Numbered from the stretch's first letter, positions 1 to 8,266 are shown. The stretch: 33,340 bases of DNA from Bacteroidota bacterium (GCA_016178785.1 JACOSO010000069.1:1-33340); one strand, 5' to 3'. Translations and numbers: made by a program. The notes: a model not told the origin generated them from the letters alone.

Positions 1-837
1 CTCGTAGTGCTCGCAGTTACGCTGGGGCAAAAAGCAGGAGGGATCGGCAACCTGATTAATGATGTGCCTGTTGGTACTTTTCGCTTCTTGCCAAAACCTG
101 AGTTTAAAGAAGTCCTTCTCTATTTCAGTGCGTGGTCGGTGCTGGGATTGGGTTCATTGCCCTCTCAAGATGTTTTTCAGCGTGTGATGTCTTCTGGCTC
201 TGTGAAAGTGGCCGTACGTTCTTGCTTTATTGGTGCCGCCTTGTATCTCACGGTTGCCATGCTTCCCCTTTTTATCAGCTTGTGCGTAAAGCATCTGTAT
301 CCTGAATTTTCCCATGCAGGCGATGCACAACTTGCGCTTCCGCGAATGGTATTGGCACACACAGGAATTTTTGTTCAGGTTTTGTTCTTCGGTTCACTGC
401 TTTCTGCGATCATGAGCACAACCAGTTCAGCTATTCTTGCGCCAGCAGCAATTTTTTCTGAGAACCTGATCCGCCCACTGGCAAAGGATAAATTAACTGA
501 CAAACAGTTGTTACTCATTGCACGCTTATGTGTGTTAGGTTTCAGTACTATTGCTACAGTATTGGCCTGCCTGCGATCAAATATTTATCACCTTGTGGGC
601 CAGTCGTCCATTTTAAGTTTGGTCACGCTGTTTGCATCGCTTACGATGGGCTTATATTGGAAAAAGGCCAATAGCACAGGTGCACTTCTTTCGATGATCT
701 TCGGAATAGCCACGTGGATATTCTTTGAAGTGTATGAAACTGAGTGGCCGAGCTTATTACCTGCAACTTTAGTTAGTTTTCTTGCGTTGATTTGCGGAAG
801 TTTGTTGGTTCAAAAAAAACAGAATGATAAAGATTGA
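1..837 (+). CDS. Sodium:solute symporter (SSS family), 3' part only
   Basis: The reading frame is open from the first base of the window, so the 5' part lies outside; about 278 residues are visible. Repeated hydrophobic segments alternate with short charged loops, as in the C-terminal half of Na+/solute symporters. The stretch GSLLSAIMSTTSSA near residue 130 resembles the conserved family segment rich in Ser/Thr that forms the second sodium site. This family imports sugars, amino acids, organic acids or proline across the inner membrane with Na+; the substrate cannot be told from this fragment. The last 14 bases overlap the start of the OsmC gene in another frame, which suggests co-transcription. 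Confidence 0.85.
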   Translation, partial: LVVLAVTLGQKAGGIGNLINDVPVGTFRFLPKPEFKEVLLYFSAWSVLGLGSLPSQDVFQRVMSSGSVKVAVRSCFIGAALYLTVAMLPLFISLCVKHLYPEFSHAGDAQLALPRMVLAHTGIFVQVLFFGSLLSAIMSTTSSAILAPAAIFSENLIRPLAKDKLTDKQLLLIARLCVLGFSTIATVLACLRSNIYHLVGQSSILSLVTLFASLTMGLYWKKANSTGALLSMIFGIATWIFFEVYETEWPSLLPATLVSFLALICGSLLVQKKQNDKD

Positions 838-1243
838 GCTCTCCCGCCTCGATAATGACTTTAATATGGAGGCAGTAAACGACACAGGTAATAAAATCTT
901 GCTGGATGGCTCCCCATCCGATGGCGGCAACAACCGAGGTATGAGACCGATGCAAACATTGCTTGCCGCGATGGGTGGGTGCAGTGCTATTGATGTGGTT
1001 AGCATTTTGCGAAAGCAAAGAGAAGAGTTGAAAGACATCAAAATCACAGTAACAGGCGAGCGCGAAAAAGACGCAGTGCCTTCGCTGTATACCGAAGTTC
1101 ACGCGCATTTCAAATTGTTTGGGAACATCGATAAGGAGAAAGCACAAAAAGCAGTAAGCCTGTCGGTGGAAAAGTATTGTTCTGTAGCAAAAACGCTGGA
1201 AAAGAATGCGAAGATTACATACAGTTTTGAGATCGTTAATTAA
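824..1243 (+). CDS. OsmC/Ohr-family protein (YhfA-like)
   Basis: The product has 139 residues, the usual size for an OsmC-fold protein. The two expected cysteines are present: Cys53 in GGCSAIDVV, at the start of the long central helix, and Cys119 in VEKYCSVAKTL. In the family these form the redox-active thiol pair that reduces organic hydroperoxides, although the YhfA-like branch is less well characterised and may have another role. The protein should be cytoplasmic, with no signal peptide. The ATG lies inside the end of the upstream symporter gene, so translation may be coupled. A strong palindromic element follows the stop codon. Confidence 0.85.
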   Translation: MIKIELSRLDNDFNMEAVNDTGNKILLDGSPSDGGNNRGMRPMQTLLAAMGGCSAIDVVSILRKQREELKDIKITVTGEREKDAVPSLYTEVHAHFKLFGNIDKEKAQKAVSLSVEKYCSVAKTLEKNAKITYSFEIVN

Positions 1244-1245
1244 AT

Positions 1246-1307
1246 CCCTCACCCCGTCCACTCTCCCAAGGGAGAGGGGTGTCCGAGGAACGAGGACGGG
1301 GTGAGGG
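1246..1307. repeat. Palindromic intergenic element between osmC-like gene and metZ
   Basis: Perfect 14-base inverted arms (CCCTCACCCCGTCC at 1246-1259 and its complement at 1294-1307) enclose a second hairpin, CTCTCCC-AA-GGGAGAG at 1261-1276. There is no T-run, so this is not a classical intrinsic terminator, though it could impede polymerase or protect mRNA ends. Its core resembles the CCTCTCC-AAA-GGAGAGG core of the repeats at 13283-13838, which suggests a dispersed REP-like family. Confidence 0.75.
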
Positions 1308-1324
1308 AAACCAACAAACACACT

Positions 1325-2506
1325 ATGACAGATAAGAGAAATTTTGAAACCGATGCTATCCGCTCGCAAAGCGATCGCTCTGAATTCCGTGAACATTCGG
1401 TGCCCCTGTATTTAACATCAAGTTTTGTATTTGATGATGCCGAACAAGCTCGTGCACTTTTTGCCGATGAAATTTCAGGAAACATTTACACACGCTTTTC
1501 TAACCCCAACAATACCGAGCTCATCGAAAAGCTTTGTTTGCTTGAAGGGACAGAGGATGGAATAGCAACTGCTTCTGGCATGGCCGCGATGTACATCAGT
1601 ATGGCCTCGCTGTTGAAGAGTGGCGATCATGTTCTTGCTTCACGATCAGTGTTTGGATCAACGCATCAAATATTGAACATGCTTTTTCCGCGATGGAACA
1701 TCACACACACGTATGCCGATTTGAGTGACCCATCTTCCTGGGAAAGCAAAATCCAGCCCAACACGAAAATGATTTTTGTAGAGACACCATCCAACCCTGC
1801 GCTTGATCTCATTGATTTGGAATGGTTGGGCAAGCTGGCAGAGAAACACAAATTGATATTGAACGTTGACAATTGTTTTGCCACTCCGTATTTGCAAAAT
1901 CCAGCGAAGTGGGGAGCACATTTAGTCACCCACTCGGCTACTAAATTTATTGACGGCCAAGGACGTGTGATTGCAGGGGCCGTTCTTGGAAAAAAAGATT
2001 TGATCAAAGAAGTGCGGTTCTTTGCACGCCATACCGGCCCTTCGCTGTCGCCATTCAATGCATGGGTGCTTTCAAAAAGTTTGGAGACACTGGCGGTGCG
2101 GATGGAGAAGCATTGTTCAAATGCATTGCTGCTTGCGCAATGGCTTGAGAAAAATAACAACGTAGAGTATGTGAAATACCCGTTTCTTCCATCTCATCCG
2201 CAACATCAGCTGGCTAAAAAACAAATGCGCTTAGGCGGTGGAGTGGTGACATTCGAAATCAAAGGGGGAATTGATCGCGGAAGAAAATTTCTGAATTCTT
2301 TAAAGATGATTTCGCATTCTGCCAATCTGGGAGACACACGCAGTATTGCTACTCATCCTGCGTCAACAACGCATTCCAAACTTACTGAAGAAGAGCGTGC
2401 AGCTGTTGGTATTACGTCAGGGCTTATTCGTATTTCGGTCGGCCTCGAGAATATGGAGGACATACTGAATGATATTCAACAGGCAATTGAAGCATCTAAA
2501 TTGTGA
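1325..2506 (+). CDS. metZ: O-succinylhomoserine sulfhydrylase (Cys/Met metabolism PLP enzyme)
   Basis: The product has 393 residues and belongs to the cystathionine gamma-synthase superfamily of PLP enzymes. The PLP lysine is Lys207 in HSATKFIDGQGR; the DGQGR continuation and the preceding segments (YTRFSNPNN, ATASGMAAM, HVLASRSVFGST, FVETPSNP, VDNCFATP) match MetZ rather than cystathionine lyases. MetZ condenses O-succinylhomoserine with sulfide to give homocysteine, allowing direct sulfhydrylation in methionine synthesis. I chose the ATG at 1325; a GTG eight codons upstream is in frame but lies inside the palindromic element. No SAM riboswitch is apparent upstream. O-acetylhomoserine specificity cannot be excluded from sequence alone. 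Confidence 0.88.
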   Translation: MTDKRNFETDAIRSQSDRSEFREHSVPLYLTSSFVFDDAEQARALFADEISGNIYTRFSNPNNTELIEKLCLLEGTEDGIATASGMAAMYISMASLLKSGDHVLASRSVFGSTHQILNMLFPRWNITHTYADLSDPSSWESKIQPNTKMIFVETPSNPALDLIDLEWLGKLAEKHKLILNVDNCFATPYLQNPAKWGAHLVTHSATKFIDGQGRVIAGAVLGKKDLIKEVRFFARHTGPSLSPFNAWVLSKSLETLAVRMEKHCSNALLLAQWLEKNNNVEYVKYPFLPSHPQHQLAKKQMRLGGGVVTFEIKGGIDRGRKFLNSLKMISHSANLGDTRSIATHPASTTHSKLTEEERAAVGITSGLIRISVGLENMEDILNDIQQAIEASKL

Positions 2507-2537
2507 TCTGAGTCTAAAGTCAACCTGATTTTTATTG

Positions 2538-3077
2538 ATGACTCGCCCCGAAGCTCGCACACTTTTAGCCGCGATGACCAAAAGCGAAAGTTTATTGCGT
2601 CACATGCGCACCGTTGAGTTGGTGATGGAGGCTTATGCAATAAAACTTGGTGAAGATGTTGAGCGCTGGGCAATTGCAGGCTTACTACACGATGCCGATT
2701 ACGAAGCCTTCCCCGACAGGCACCCAGCTGTAATTGTAGAGAAATTAAATACGATTGGCCAAAACGAAATTGCCCATGCCATCTCTGCTCACTATACACT
2801 TTGGAATGTACCTTATCAAACATTGCTCGACAAAGCACTTCTCGCCTGCGATGAGCTCACGGGGTTTATTGTCGCGTGCTGCCAGGTTCGGCCTGATGGA
2901 ATCGCTACCCTGGAACCTAAATCCGTGATAAAAAAACTGAAAGACAAAGGTTTTGCAGCAAAGGTTGATCGCAACGAAGTTTACAAAGGAGCTGAGTTGT
3001 TTGGGGTTGATTTGCAAGAACATATCCTCTTCATCATCGATACACTCAGAAAAAACCGTAGCGAACTCGGTATTTAA
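2538..3077 (+). CDS. HD-domain metal-dependent phosphohydrolase
   Basis: The product has 179 residues. The HD signature is clear: a His at about residue 22 in LLRHMRTVE, HD in GLLHDADYEAF, and later histidines in FPDRHPAVI and HAISAHYT. Such proteins bind divalent metals and hydrolyse phosphate esters, nucleotides or cyclic nucleotides; small cytoplasmic members of this type are mostly uncharacterised. The ATG at 2538 directly follows an in-frame TTG at 2535, and the ATG is the more likely start. It lies 31 bases after metZ on the same strand with no terminator between them, so it is probably co-transcribed. The true substrate is unknown. Confidence 0.75.
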   Translation: MTRPEARTLLAAMTKSESLLRHMRTVELVMEAYAIKLGEDVERWAIAGLLHDADYEAFPDRHPAVIVEKLNTIGQNEIAHAISAHYTLWNVPYQTLLDKALLACDELTGFIVACCQVRPDGIATLEPKSVIKKLKDKGFAAKVDRNEVYKGAELFGVDLQEHILFIIDTLRKNRSELGI

Positions 3078-3101
3078 GATCTAAAATTTATTTCACTAAC
3101 C

Positions 3102-3132
3102 TTTTCGTATTTCAAAGAAGCCTCTATCTTTG
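3102..3132 (+). promoter_or_regulatory. Bacteroidota-type promoter for the 50-residue membrane protein
   Basis: TATCTTTG at 3125-3132 matches the Bacteroidota -7 consensus TAnnTTTG exactly. TTTT at 3102-3105, 19 bases upstream, matches three of four bases of the -33 element TTTG. The ATG at 3146 follows closely, implying a very short leader. Confidence 0.6.
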
Positions 3133-3145
3133 AATCAAATTAGGA

Positions 3146-3298
3146 ATGACTATGGATTTTGTTTTCAATCAAATCGTTGGCGATGGTGCAAATTTATTTA
3201 TGGTCATTGTCGCAATAGTTATTGGGTTTGTTGGGGGTCTTAGCTACGTTGATAAAGTTAGAACAGAGGAAAAAGAAAAAGGCAACCGCCCTTTTTAA
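3146..3298 (+). CDS. Small single-pass membrane protein (50 residues), unknown function
   Basis: This short open frame starts MTMDFVFNQ and ends with a charged tail, EEKEKGNRPF. In the middle is one hydrophobic segment, about residues 17-33 (LFMVIVAIVIGFVGG). It is supported as a real gene by a consensus -7 motif just upstream and by an intrinsic terminator starting 21 bases after the stop, so it has its own complete transcription unit. I do not recognise the family. A second ATG two codons in could be the start. The pattern (short N-terminus, one helix, acidic-basic tail) fits a small inner-membrane subunit or regulator, but that is only a guess. Confidence 0.65.
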   Translation: MTMDFVFNQIVGDGANLFMVIVAIVIGFVGGLSYVDKVRTEEKEKGNRPF

Positions 3299-3319
3299 GT
3301 CCTTATCAATTGATATTTA

Positions 3320-3349
3320 AGCCTGCACTGAAAAGTACGGGCTTTTTTT
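3320..3349 (+). terminator. Intrinsic terminator after the 50-residue protein gene
   Basis: The arms AGCCTGCACT (3320-3329) and AGTACGGGCT (3334-3343) form a ten-position stem with one G-U pair and one C-A mismatch, closed by a GAAA tetraloop. It is followed by a T-run at 3343-3349. Confidence 0.8.
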
Positions 3350-3365
3350 ATGCGATTGATTGTTG

Positions 3366-3971
3366 TCAATTCTTATTGGGGCCGGCAGGAGAAAGGCTGG
3401 CGTAGGGTGACTTGTAATCTTTCTGATACTCCTTAATGTTCATTTTCTGATAGAAATCATTAGCTACAAAACTCAAGAAGACATGAAATTCTTCCGGCTT
3501 ACGATAGCCCGGCAATGAAGTTGAGCCTTGATAGATAGGAATAATCCTAAACTCGTCATCGAGAAAAACAAAGTTGGGGTAACTCATTTGATTGTTGAGC
3601 AATGCGGCAGCTAATTGATGGTAGCCCCGGTTGCCACTTGGAATAAATTTGAATGTGGTGCCTCGAAAGACCACGTCATTGGTTTGTTCAGCATCTAATT
3701 TCACTGCATAGAATTTTTCGTTGAGCAGCTTGGCGATTTCAGCGTCAGGAAAAGTGTTTTTGTCCATCACTTTGCACCAACCGCACCAATCCGTGAAAAC
3801 ATCGATAAAAATTTTGCGTTTTTCAGTTTTCGACTTCTCTACTGCTTCCTCGAATGACATCCATTTTACCGGTGAGCCAGCTAGATGTTCATCCGATTGA
3901 GCTTTGCTTTGTAACGACCAAAATGCCACAATAACTATCAGAACCGACTTCATCAACGCAGAGTTTTTCAT
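3366..3971 (-). CDS. Secreted thioredoxin-like protein with CGWC motif
   Basis: The product has 201 residues. A signal peptide spans about residues 1-24 (hydrophobic LIVIVAFW, ending SKA before Gln). The thioredoxin-fold segment has the redox motif WCGWC with Cys63 and Cys66, preceded by KIFIDVFTDW. This is the DUF255/thioredoxin_7-like form found in many Bacteroidota periplasmic proteins. The likely role is thiol-disulfide exchange or protein quality control in the periplasm. The start is uncertain: a perfect -7 motif (TAACTTTG, complement of 3976-3983) lies only 4 bases before the ATG at 3971. The mRNA may therefore be leaderless, or the second Met, seven residues in at 3953, is used, which still leaves a good signal peptide. 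Confidence 0.82.
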   Translation of the reverse strand: MKNSALMKSVLIVIVAFWSLQSKAQSDEHLAGSPVKWMSFEEAVEKSKTEKRKIFIDVFTDWCGWCKVMDKNTFPDAEIAKLLNEKFYAVKLDAEQTNDVVFRGTTFKFIPSGNRGYHQLAAALLNNQMSYPNFVFLDDEFRIIPIYQGSTSLPGYRKPEEFHVFLSFVANDFYQKMNIKEYQKDYKSPYASLSPAGPNKN

Positions 3972-4129
3972 CGGACAAAGTTAATCAGAAAACGGCATAA
4001 ATCTTTTTAAGGAAAGCCTGGTAACCTTTGATTTTACAAACGGTATTTATTGTACGAATTGATAAAAACCGATGTACGCGAATGAACAGATTGTAGACTG
4101 AAACCGCGAAATTACCCCACGTTGGTCGA

Positions 4130-4160
4130 TTTCAAGGTTGGCATGCGGTTGGTACATTTG
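4130..4160 (+). promoter_or_regulatory. Bacteroidota-type promoter for the 64-residue membrane protein
   Basis: TACATTTG at 4153-4160 is a perfect TAnnTTTG -7 motif. TTTC at 4130-4133, 19 bases upstream, is a three-of-four match to the -33 motif. This decides in favour of the downstream ATG at 4173 as translation start. Confidence 0.55.
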
Positions 4161-4172
4161 GATGCTCGTAAA

Positions 4173-4367
4173 ATGAAAAAACTGTCACATAGAGATCTGA
4201 TTATTGCACTGGGAATTCTGGTGGCAGCAGTTATTATTGTCACTTCAGTTTATTTTAAGGATGCAAATGTGGAAACAAACTCGGTGAAAGCCGCTCCAAA
4301 GAAAATCAAGCCTGCGGCTATTCTTAAGACCGTGGTGAAAAAATTCTCCTCTCGTATTTCCTTGTAA
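4173..4367 (+). CDS. Small membrane-anchored basic protein (64 residues), unknown function
   Basis: The product begins MKKLSHRDLI, has one transmembrane segment at about residues 9-26 (LIIALGILVAAVIIVTSVYF), and ends with a lysine-rich tail (KAAPKKIKPAAILKTVVKKF). An in-frame ATG at 4143 and a further extension exist, but the promoter motif at 4130-4160 places transcription initiation after them. The stop lies 4 bases from the end of the convergent YkgJ-like gene. I recognise no family; the basic tail outside or inside the membrane could contact nucleic acid, lipid or cell wall, but nothing shows which. Confidence 0.55.
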   Translation: MKKLSHRDLIIALGILVAAVIIVTSVYFKDANVETNSVKAAPKKIKPAAILKTVVKKFSSRISL

Positions 4368-4371
4368 TTAT

Positions 4372-4944
4372 TTATCGATAAGCATAAAAATGCAAAACCG
4401 TTTCAATGGCTTTGCGTATTGCTTTATTGATAGGATAAAATTCACGTGCCATTTCAAAATCGATCGAGGCTAACTGCATGTAGAATTCGTTCATTACAGG
4501 CACATCAATTCCCTGTTCAATTTTCTTTTCGGCTTCATTGAATTTTTCTGTCTGCCCCGTTTTGATGATTTGACAGGTCACTAATTCGCGTTTACCATAT
4601 TTATTGGTGCGAGCTGAATATCCAAATAATCTGCAGATCAATCCACGGTGAGGATATTCCGAACAAAGTCCTGCGCCCGATTGATGGGGATGCAAAATCA
4701 GGCAAACATCAGAATCAGTTTCGCTCAATTTAGCCAGCCATTCTTCGGTTTGATTGTTTTTGAACAGATGTAGAGCAAATGGTAGAAACTCCAGGACAGT
4801 TGCTTCGATGTCAGGCTTGAAGCAGCACTTGCCGCAGCCAAATTCGCAATGCAGTGATGACCAAGTTTGAAACTTCAAAATCTCGGCATCAAGTTTTTCA
4901 AAAACGGCTTCTACTGATTTTACTTTTTCTTCAAGTGAGTCCAT
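4372..4944 (-). CDS. YkgJ-type cysteine-cluster (zinc/iron-chelating domain) protein
   Basis: From the ATG at 4944 the product has 190 residues. The cluster CEFGCGKCC, with later Cys residues in DVCLILHP, GLCSEYPHRGLICRLFGY and VTCQI, identifies the YkgJ/CxxCxxCC family (PF03692), thought to bind zinc or an iron-sulfur centre. The biochemical role is unknown. Alternative starts are an ATG at 4986 and a TTG at 5031 that overlaps the stop of the upstream nuclease gene as TTGA. I prefer 4944 because the conserved part begins directly there (MDSLEEKVKSVE). It is probably translated from the same mRNA as the helicase-nuclease. Confidence 0.8.
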   Translation of the reverse strand: MDSLEEKVKSVEAVFEKLDAEILKFQTWSSLHCEFGCGKCCFKPDIEATVLEFLPFALHLFKNNQTEEWLAKLSETDSDVCLILHPHQSGAGLCSEYPHRGLICRLFGYSARTNKYGKRELVTCQIIKTGQTEKFNEAEKKIEQGIDVPVMNEFYMQLASIDFEMAREFYPINKAIRKAIETVLHFYAYR

Positions 4945-5027
4945 TTCTAAACTATGATTTTGTATTGGCACCTTGATTATTCCCATGAATTCTTTGAGCG
5001 TTGCTAATTTTCTAATGAATAGCCTGG

Positions 5028-8000
5028 TCAAAAATCTAAACCCAATTGATTTTCATTTTTCTTTTTCGAAGTTTTGGGAGGCACTACGTTGACTACATCT
5101 CCCTCCGCAAGGTAAAAGAGGTAGCCTTCTGATGAAAAGCCCATTTGATTGAGCATATTACAATATTCACCAACTTGCTTTTGATCTTCTTTTTTCGGCT
5201 TGCCCGTTTTGAAATCAATGACCACAGCTTGTTTCCCTTTTAATAATAACCTGTCAATTCGATTTTCTGTTCCATTTGGCAAAAGCGAATGAGCTTCATT
5301 GCGTACTTCCCATTCAGGTGAAAACCATCGGGCGACTTGTGGGTTGCCCATCATCGTATCCATCAGTTTAATGAGAATTTCTTTTTCATGCTGGTGGATC
5401 ACTCCATCCGATTCTAATTGGTCAATTGCCTTTGGGATATCCTCAGCGTATACAATTTTAGCAAAGGCAGCATGAAGATGAATTCCAAAATTGATTTTCT
5501 TTCTTTGCTCGTTATCCACATCGATTGGACTATGGGCAGAGTGCTTCACTACCAACTTTGTTCGCCATGATCCAGTACTGTATGCTTTGAGTGATGTGGT
5601 TCGCAATTCCTGAATAGATTTTTCTTCATCTATTATTATTTCGCCTGAGCTCCATGTTTTAGCCTTCTTGTTCCACTTTGTCGAAAGTTCATTTGATCTT
5701 TCAATCGACTCATAAATGAGTCTTGCCACTGAAGTCTTAAATACACGAGGCACGGAAGAATCCGGGGCAATCACAAACAATCCTTTCTCAGCTCGAGTAA
5801 ACCCTACATACAGCAAATTGAAATTGTCAAGGAAGATGCGTGCATGTTCGGTGTTGTAGTCGTCAACAAATAAAGTTTCCTTAAGCGTGCCGGAATACTT
5901 AACCGGCAAATACCCTATGTTTTTGAAAATGGATTCATTTGATTTCACCCAAAGGTTGGGTGCCCGCATTGGTTCATGATCTAAGCTCCAGGCGCAAAAT
6001 GGAATGATCACATATTTGAACTGCAGGCCTTTCGCTTTGTGGATGGTGAAAAGTTGCATGGCATTGGCGCTCGCGGGTGCTACGATAGATTTTTTGTATT
6101 TGTTTTCTTGCCACCAGATAAGAAAAGCCCCTAAGTCATTTCGTTCGCGATGCACGAATTCCAATACCAAATCTTGAAAGGCCAGCAGATAAGGAAGCTC
6201 GCCTGAAACAGATTTTAATTCAAAAATGTCAATGAGTGATTCGGTAAGCTCAAAGAGCGGAAGTTTTTTCAGAAATATTTTTCTTCTTACGAATTCAGCA
6301 GGCAAGCTGTTTTCAAAAATAGCAGGATTAGATGAGGAAAAAATATCTGCCAATGGTTTGTCAGAATTTTGCTGGCGCGTGTATTCGTATGCCAATTGAG
6401 CACGCGCAATGTCATCCATCGGATTTAATAGGTAGGTGAGTGCGGCCACAATCAAATTAACTGCGGAAGCATTATCTATGCGCAGCGACTCACTTGACAC
6501 CACATCATAGGTACAGCCTGATTTTACCCTTGAAGAATTTTTATGACTGAGTAAATAGGAAATGACCTTTTCACCTTCGTCATTTTTCCTCACGAGCAAA
6601 GCAATGTCTTGAGGCTTGGTGCCAAGACTTTGCAGCTCTTCAATGTGCAACACCATTTGTTCAAGAGCGCGATCGCCCCATTTCAGTTCAGGTTCTTCAT
6701 CAACAAATTTTATTTGAACAAACCCTTTTGCTGTTTGAGTCGGAACTTGTTCTAAATCATTATATTCATTTAAAGAAACAGCTGATCCAGTTTCGGTTGA
6801 TATCAGAACGGAAGCAGTCTTGAATAATTCGTTGTTGAACGAAACGATTTCTTTAACGCTCCTGAAATTCTTGTTGAGCAATTTTATTTCGGAGCGATGA
6901 TTGCCTATCGCATCATTTGCATATTGCAATAAGCTTTGATCACCGCCTCGCCAGCGATAAACCGCTTGTTTTACATCGCCCACAATCAAACTACGATGCC
7001 CACTGTCTAAACTGTTAGTAAGAAGAGGCTGAAAATTCTTCCATTGCAAGCCGGAAGTATCTTGGAATTCATCGATTAGAAAATTTTTGTAAAATGATCC
7101 TGCCTTTTCATAAATGAATGGAGTGTCGCTGTTATCGATGATGCTGTTGAGGAATTGAGGTGCATCGGCCAGCAGCATCAGGTTGTTTTCTTTTTTGTAT
7201 TCTGCAAGCTTTCTCGAAATATCAGTAAGTAAGCCGAAGGCATAAAAGTTGTTGAGAGCCACTTCAGCCGAAAGGGCCACCTGAAAATTCTTCTTTCTGA
7301 ACTCTAAAATCTCATTGAGTTGTGGTATCCACTTCTTATCGGCAAGGGTGATGATGGCACTGCTCTTTGTGTGATCTTTTGCCGGCCAGTTTTTTGAGCT
7401 TTGAAATTCATTATCTACTCTTGATCCTTTTTCCTTTTCATTAAAATCTTTTACGGTACTCAATTCTGAAAATTTCTCAAGAAAGTTATGAATGCCTCCG
7501 CTGTATTTAAAGTCGTCTGCCTTGAATCCCTCGGAGTGAATATTGTCAAGAAGTTTTTTAATGTGGCTTCGGATATAGCTCAAGAAGCCGTATTTTATTT
7601 CTCTCAAAACGCGAAGTGTGTCGGGAAAGAAATTCTTTTGTTGGGCTATCTTTCCCAAGTGCCCTTCAATAGCTTTAAATTCCTCCCTGAAAATTTCGGT
7701 CGAAAAGGAGGCGAGACTTTGACGCATGTCCCAAGAGCGATCGTTTTCTAAATTTTGAAGAGCAAGTTCAACTATCCATTTGGTCAACTGTTCGTTGCCA
7801 CCAAGTTCACCAATCAGATTGCTGATAACTTGTTCCATCACTTCATCATTCTCAACTTCCAATCGATAGTCGCCAAGGATTCCCGCCTCGCGGGTGAAAG
7901 ATCGAATTACCTTCTGAAAAAAAGCATCGATAGTACTGATCGAAAACTCGTGGTAGTTGTGGAGAATCTCGGCCTGCACTTCACGCGAATGACTTTGGAA

Positions 8001-8261
8001 AGTGAGTGGATCTAAACCAAGTTCGGTTTGTAATTCAACGGCAAGCCCATTCGCGCTCCCACTAGCGAACTTTTCGAGATAGTGCATGATGCGGTCTTTC
8101 ATCTCTTGCGTGCTCTTGTTCGTGAAAGTGACTGCAAGAATGTGTTTGAAATAATCTGATCGAAAGCGAAGTGCAAACTTCAGGTATTCTTTGGCAAGCG
8201 TGTGAGTTTTGCCCGAACCGGCTGATGACCGATAGATTTGAAAGAGTTTTTCCAGGATGAT
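5028..8261 (-). CDS. UvrD/RecB-AddA-like ATP-dependent helicase-nuclease, non-standard start
   Basis: The open frame codes for 1077 residues if read from just after the TAA at 8262-8264. Superfamily 1A helicase motifs follow in order: Walker A SSAGSGKT (residues 12-19), Ia LAVTFTNKST, II DEFQDT (about 397), III GDVKQAVYRWRGGDQS, IV NFRSVKEI, V TIHKAKGLQFK, VI LYVGFTRAEKG. A C-terminal PD-(D/E)xK nuclease follows (RIDRLLL, VVIDFKTGK at about 1016, QVGEY). Such proteins process double-strand breaks, usually with an AddB-like partner, which is not next to it here. The first in-frame ATG (8102) lies after motifs I and Ia and would give a protein unable to bind ATP. No ATG, GTG or TTG precedes it; candidates are ATC (8261, 8258) or CTG (8255). 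An inverted-repeat element abuts the 5' end. Confidence 0.85.
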   Translation of the reverse strand: MILEKLFQIYRSSAGSGKTHTLAKEYLKFALRFRSDYFKHILAVTFTNKSTQEMKDRIMHYLEKFASGSANGLAVELQTELGLDPLTFQSHSREVQAEILHNYHEFSISTIDAFFQKVIRSFTREAGILGDYRLEVENDEVMEQVISNLIGELGGNEQLTKWIVELALQNLENDRSWDMRQSLASFSTEIFREEFKAIEGHLGKIAQQKNFFPDTLRVLREIKYGFLSYIRSHIKKLLDNIHSEGFKADDFKYSGGIHNFLEKFSELSTVKDFNEKEKGSRVDNEFQSSKNWPAKDHTKSSAIITLADKKWIPQLNEILEFRKKNFQVALSAEVALNNFYAFGLLTDISRKLAEYKKENNLMLLADAPQFLNSIIDNSDTPFIYEKAGSFYKNFLIDEFQDTSGLQWKNFQPLLTNSLDSGHRSLIVGDVKQAVYRWRGGDQSLLQYANDAIGNHRSEIKLLNKNFRSVKEIVSFNNELFKTASVLISTETGSAVSLNEYNDLEQVPTQTAKGFVQIKFVDEEPELKWGDRALEQMVLHIEELQSLGTKPQDIALLVRKNDEGEKVISYLLSHKNSSRVKSGCTYDVVSSESLRIDNASAVNLIVAALTYLLNPMDDIARAQLAYEYTRQQNSDKPLADIFSSSNPAIFENSLPAEFVRRKIFLKKLPLFELTESLIDIFELKSVSGELPYLLAFQDLVLEFVHRERNDLGAFLIWWQENKYKKSIVAPASANAMQLFTIHKAKGLQFKYVIIPFCAWSLDHEPMRAPNLWVKSNESIFKNIGYLPVKYSGTLKETLFVDDYNTEHARIFLDNFNLLYVGFTRAEKGLFVIAPDSSVPRVFKTSVARLIYESIERSNELSTKWNKKAKTWSSGEIIIDEEKSIQELRTTSLKAYSTGSWRTKLVVKHSAHSPIDVDNEQRKKINFGIHLHAAFAKIVYAEDIPKAIDQLESDGVIHQHEKEILIKLMDTMMGNPQVARWFSPEWEVRNEAHSLLPNGTENRIDRLLLKGKQAVVIDFKTGKPKKEDQKQVGEYCNMLNQMGFSSEGYLFYLAEGDVVNVVPPKTSKKKNENQLGLDF

Positions 8262-8266
8262 TTAAA

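Noticed and set aside
769..1396. Long minus-strand frames opposite the OsmC and metZ genes
   Set aside because: They are shadows of clearly recognised plus-strand genes and show no domain.
4945..5031. TTG start of the YkgJ-like gene overlapping the nuclease stop (TTGA)
   Set aside because: It is possible as a coupled start, but the extra 29 residues are not part of the recognisable family domain, and the ATG at 4944 starts it directly.
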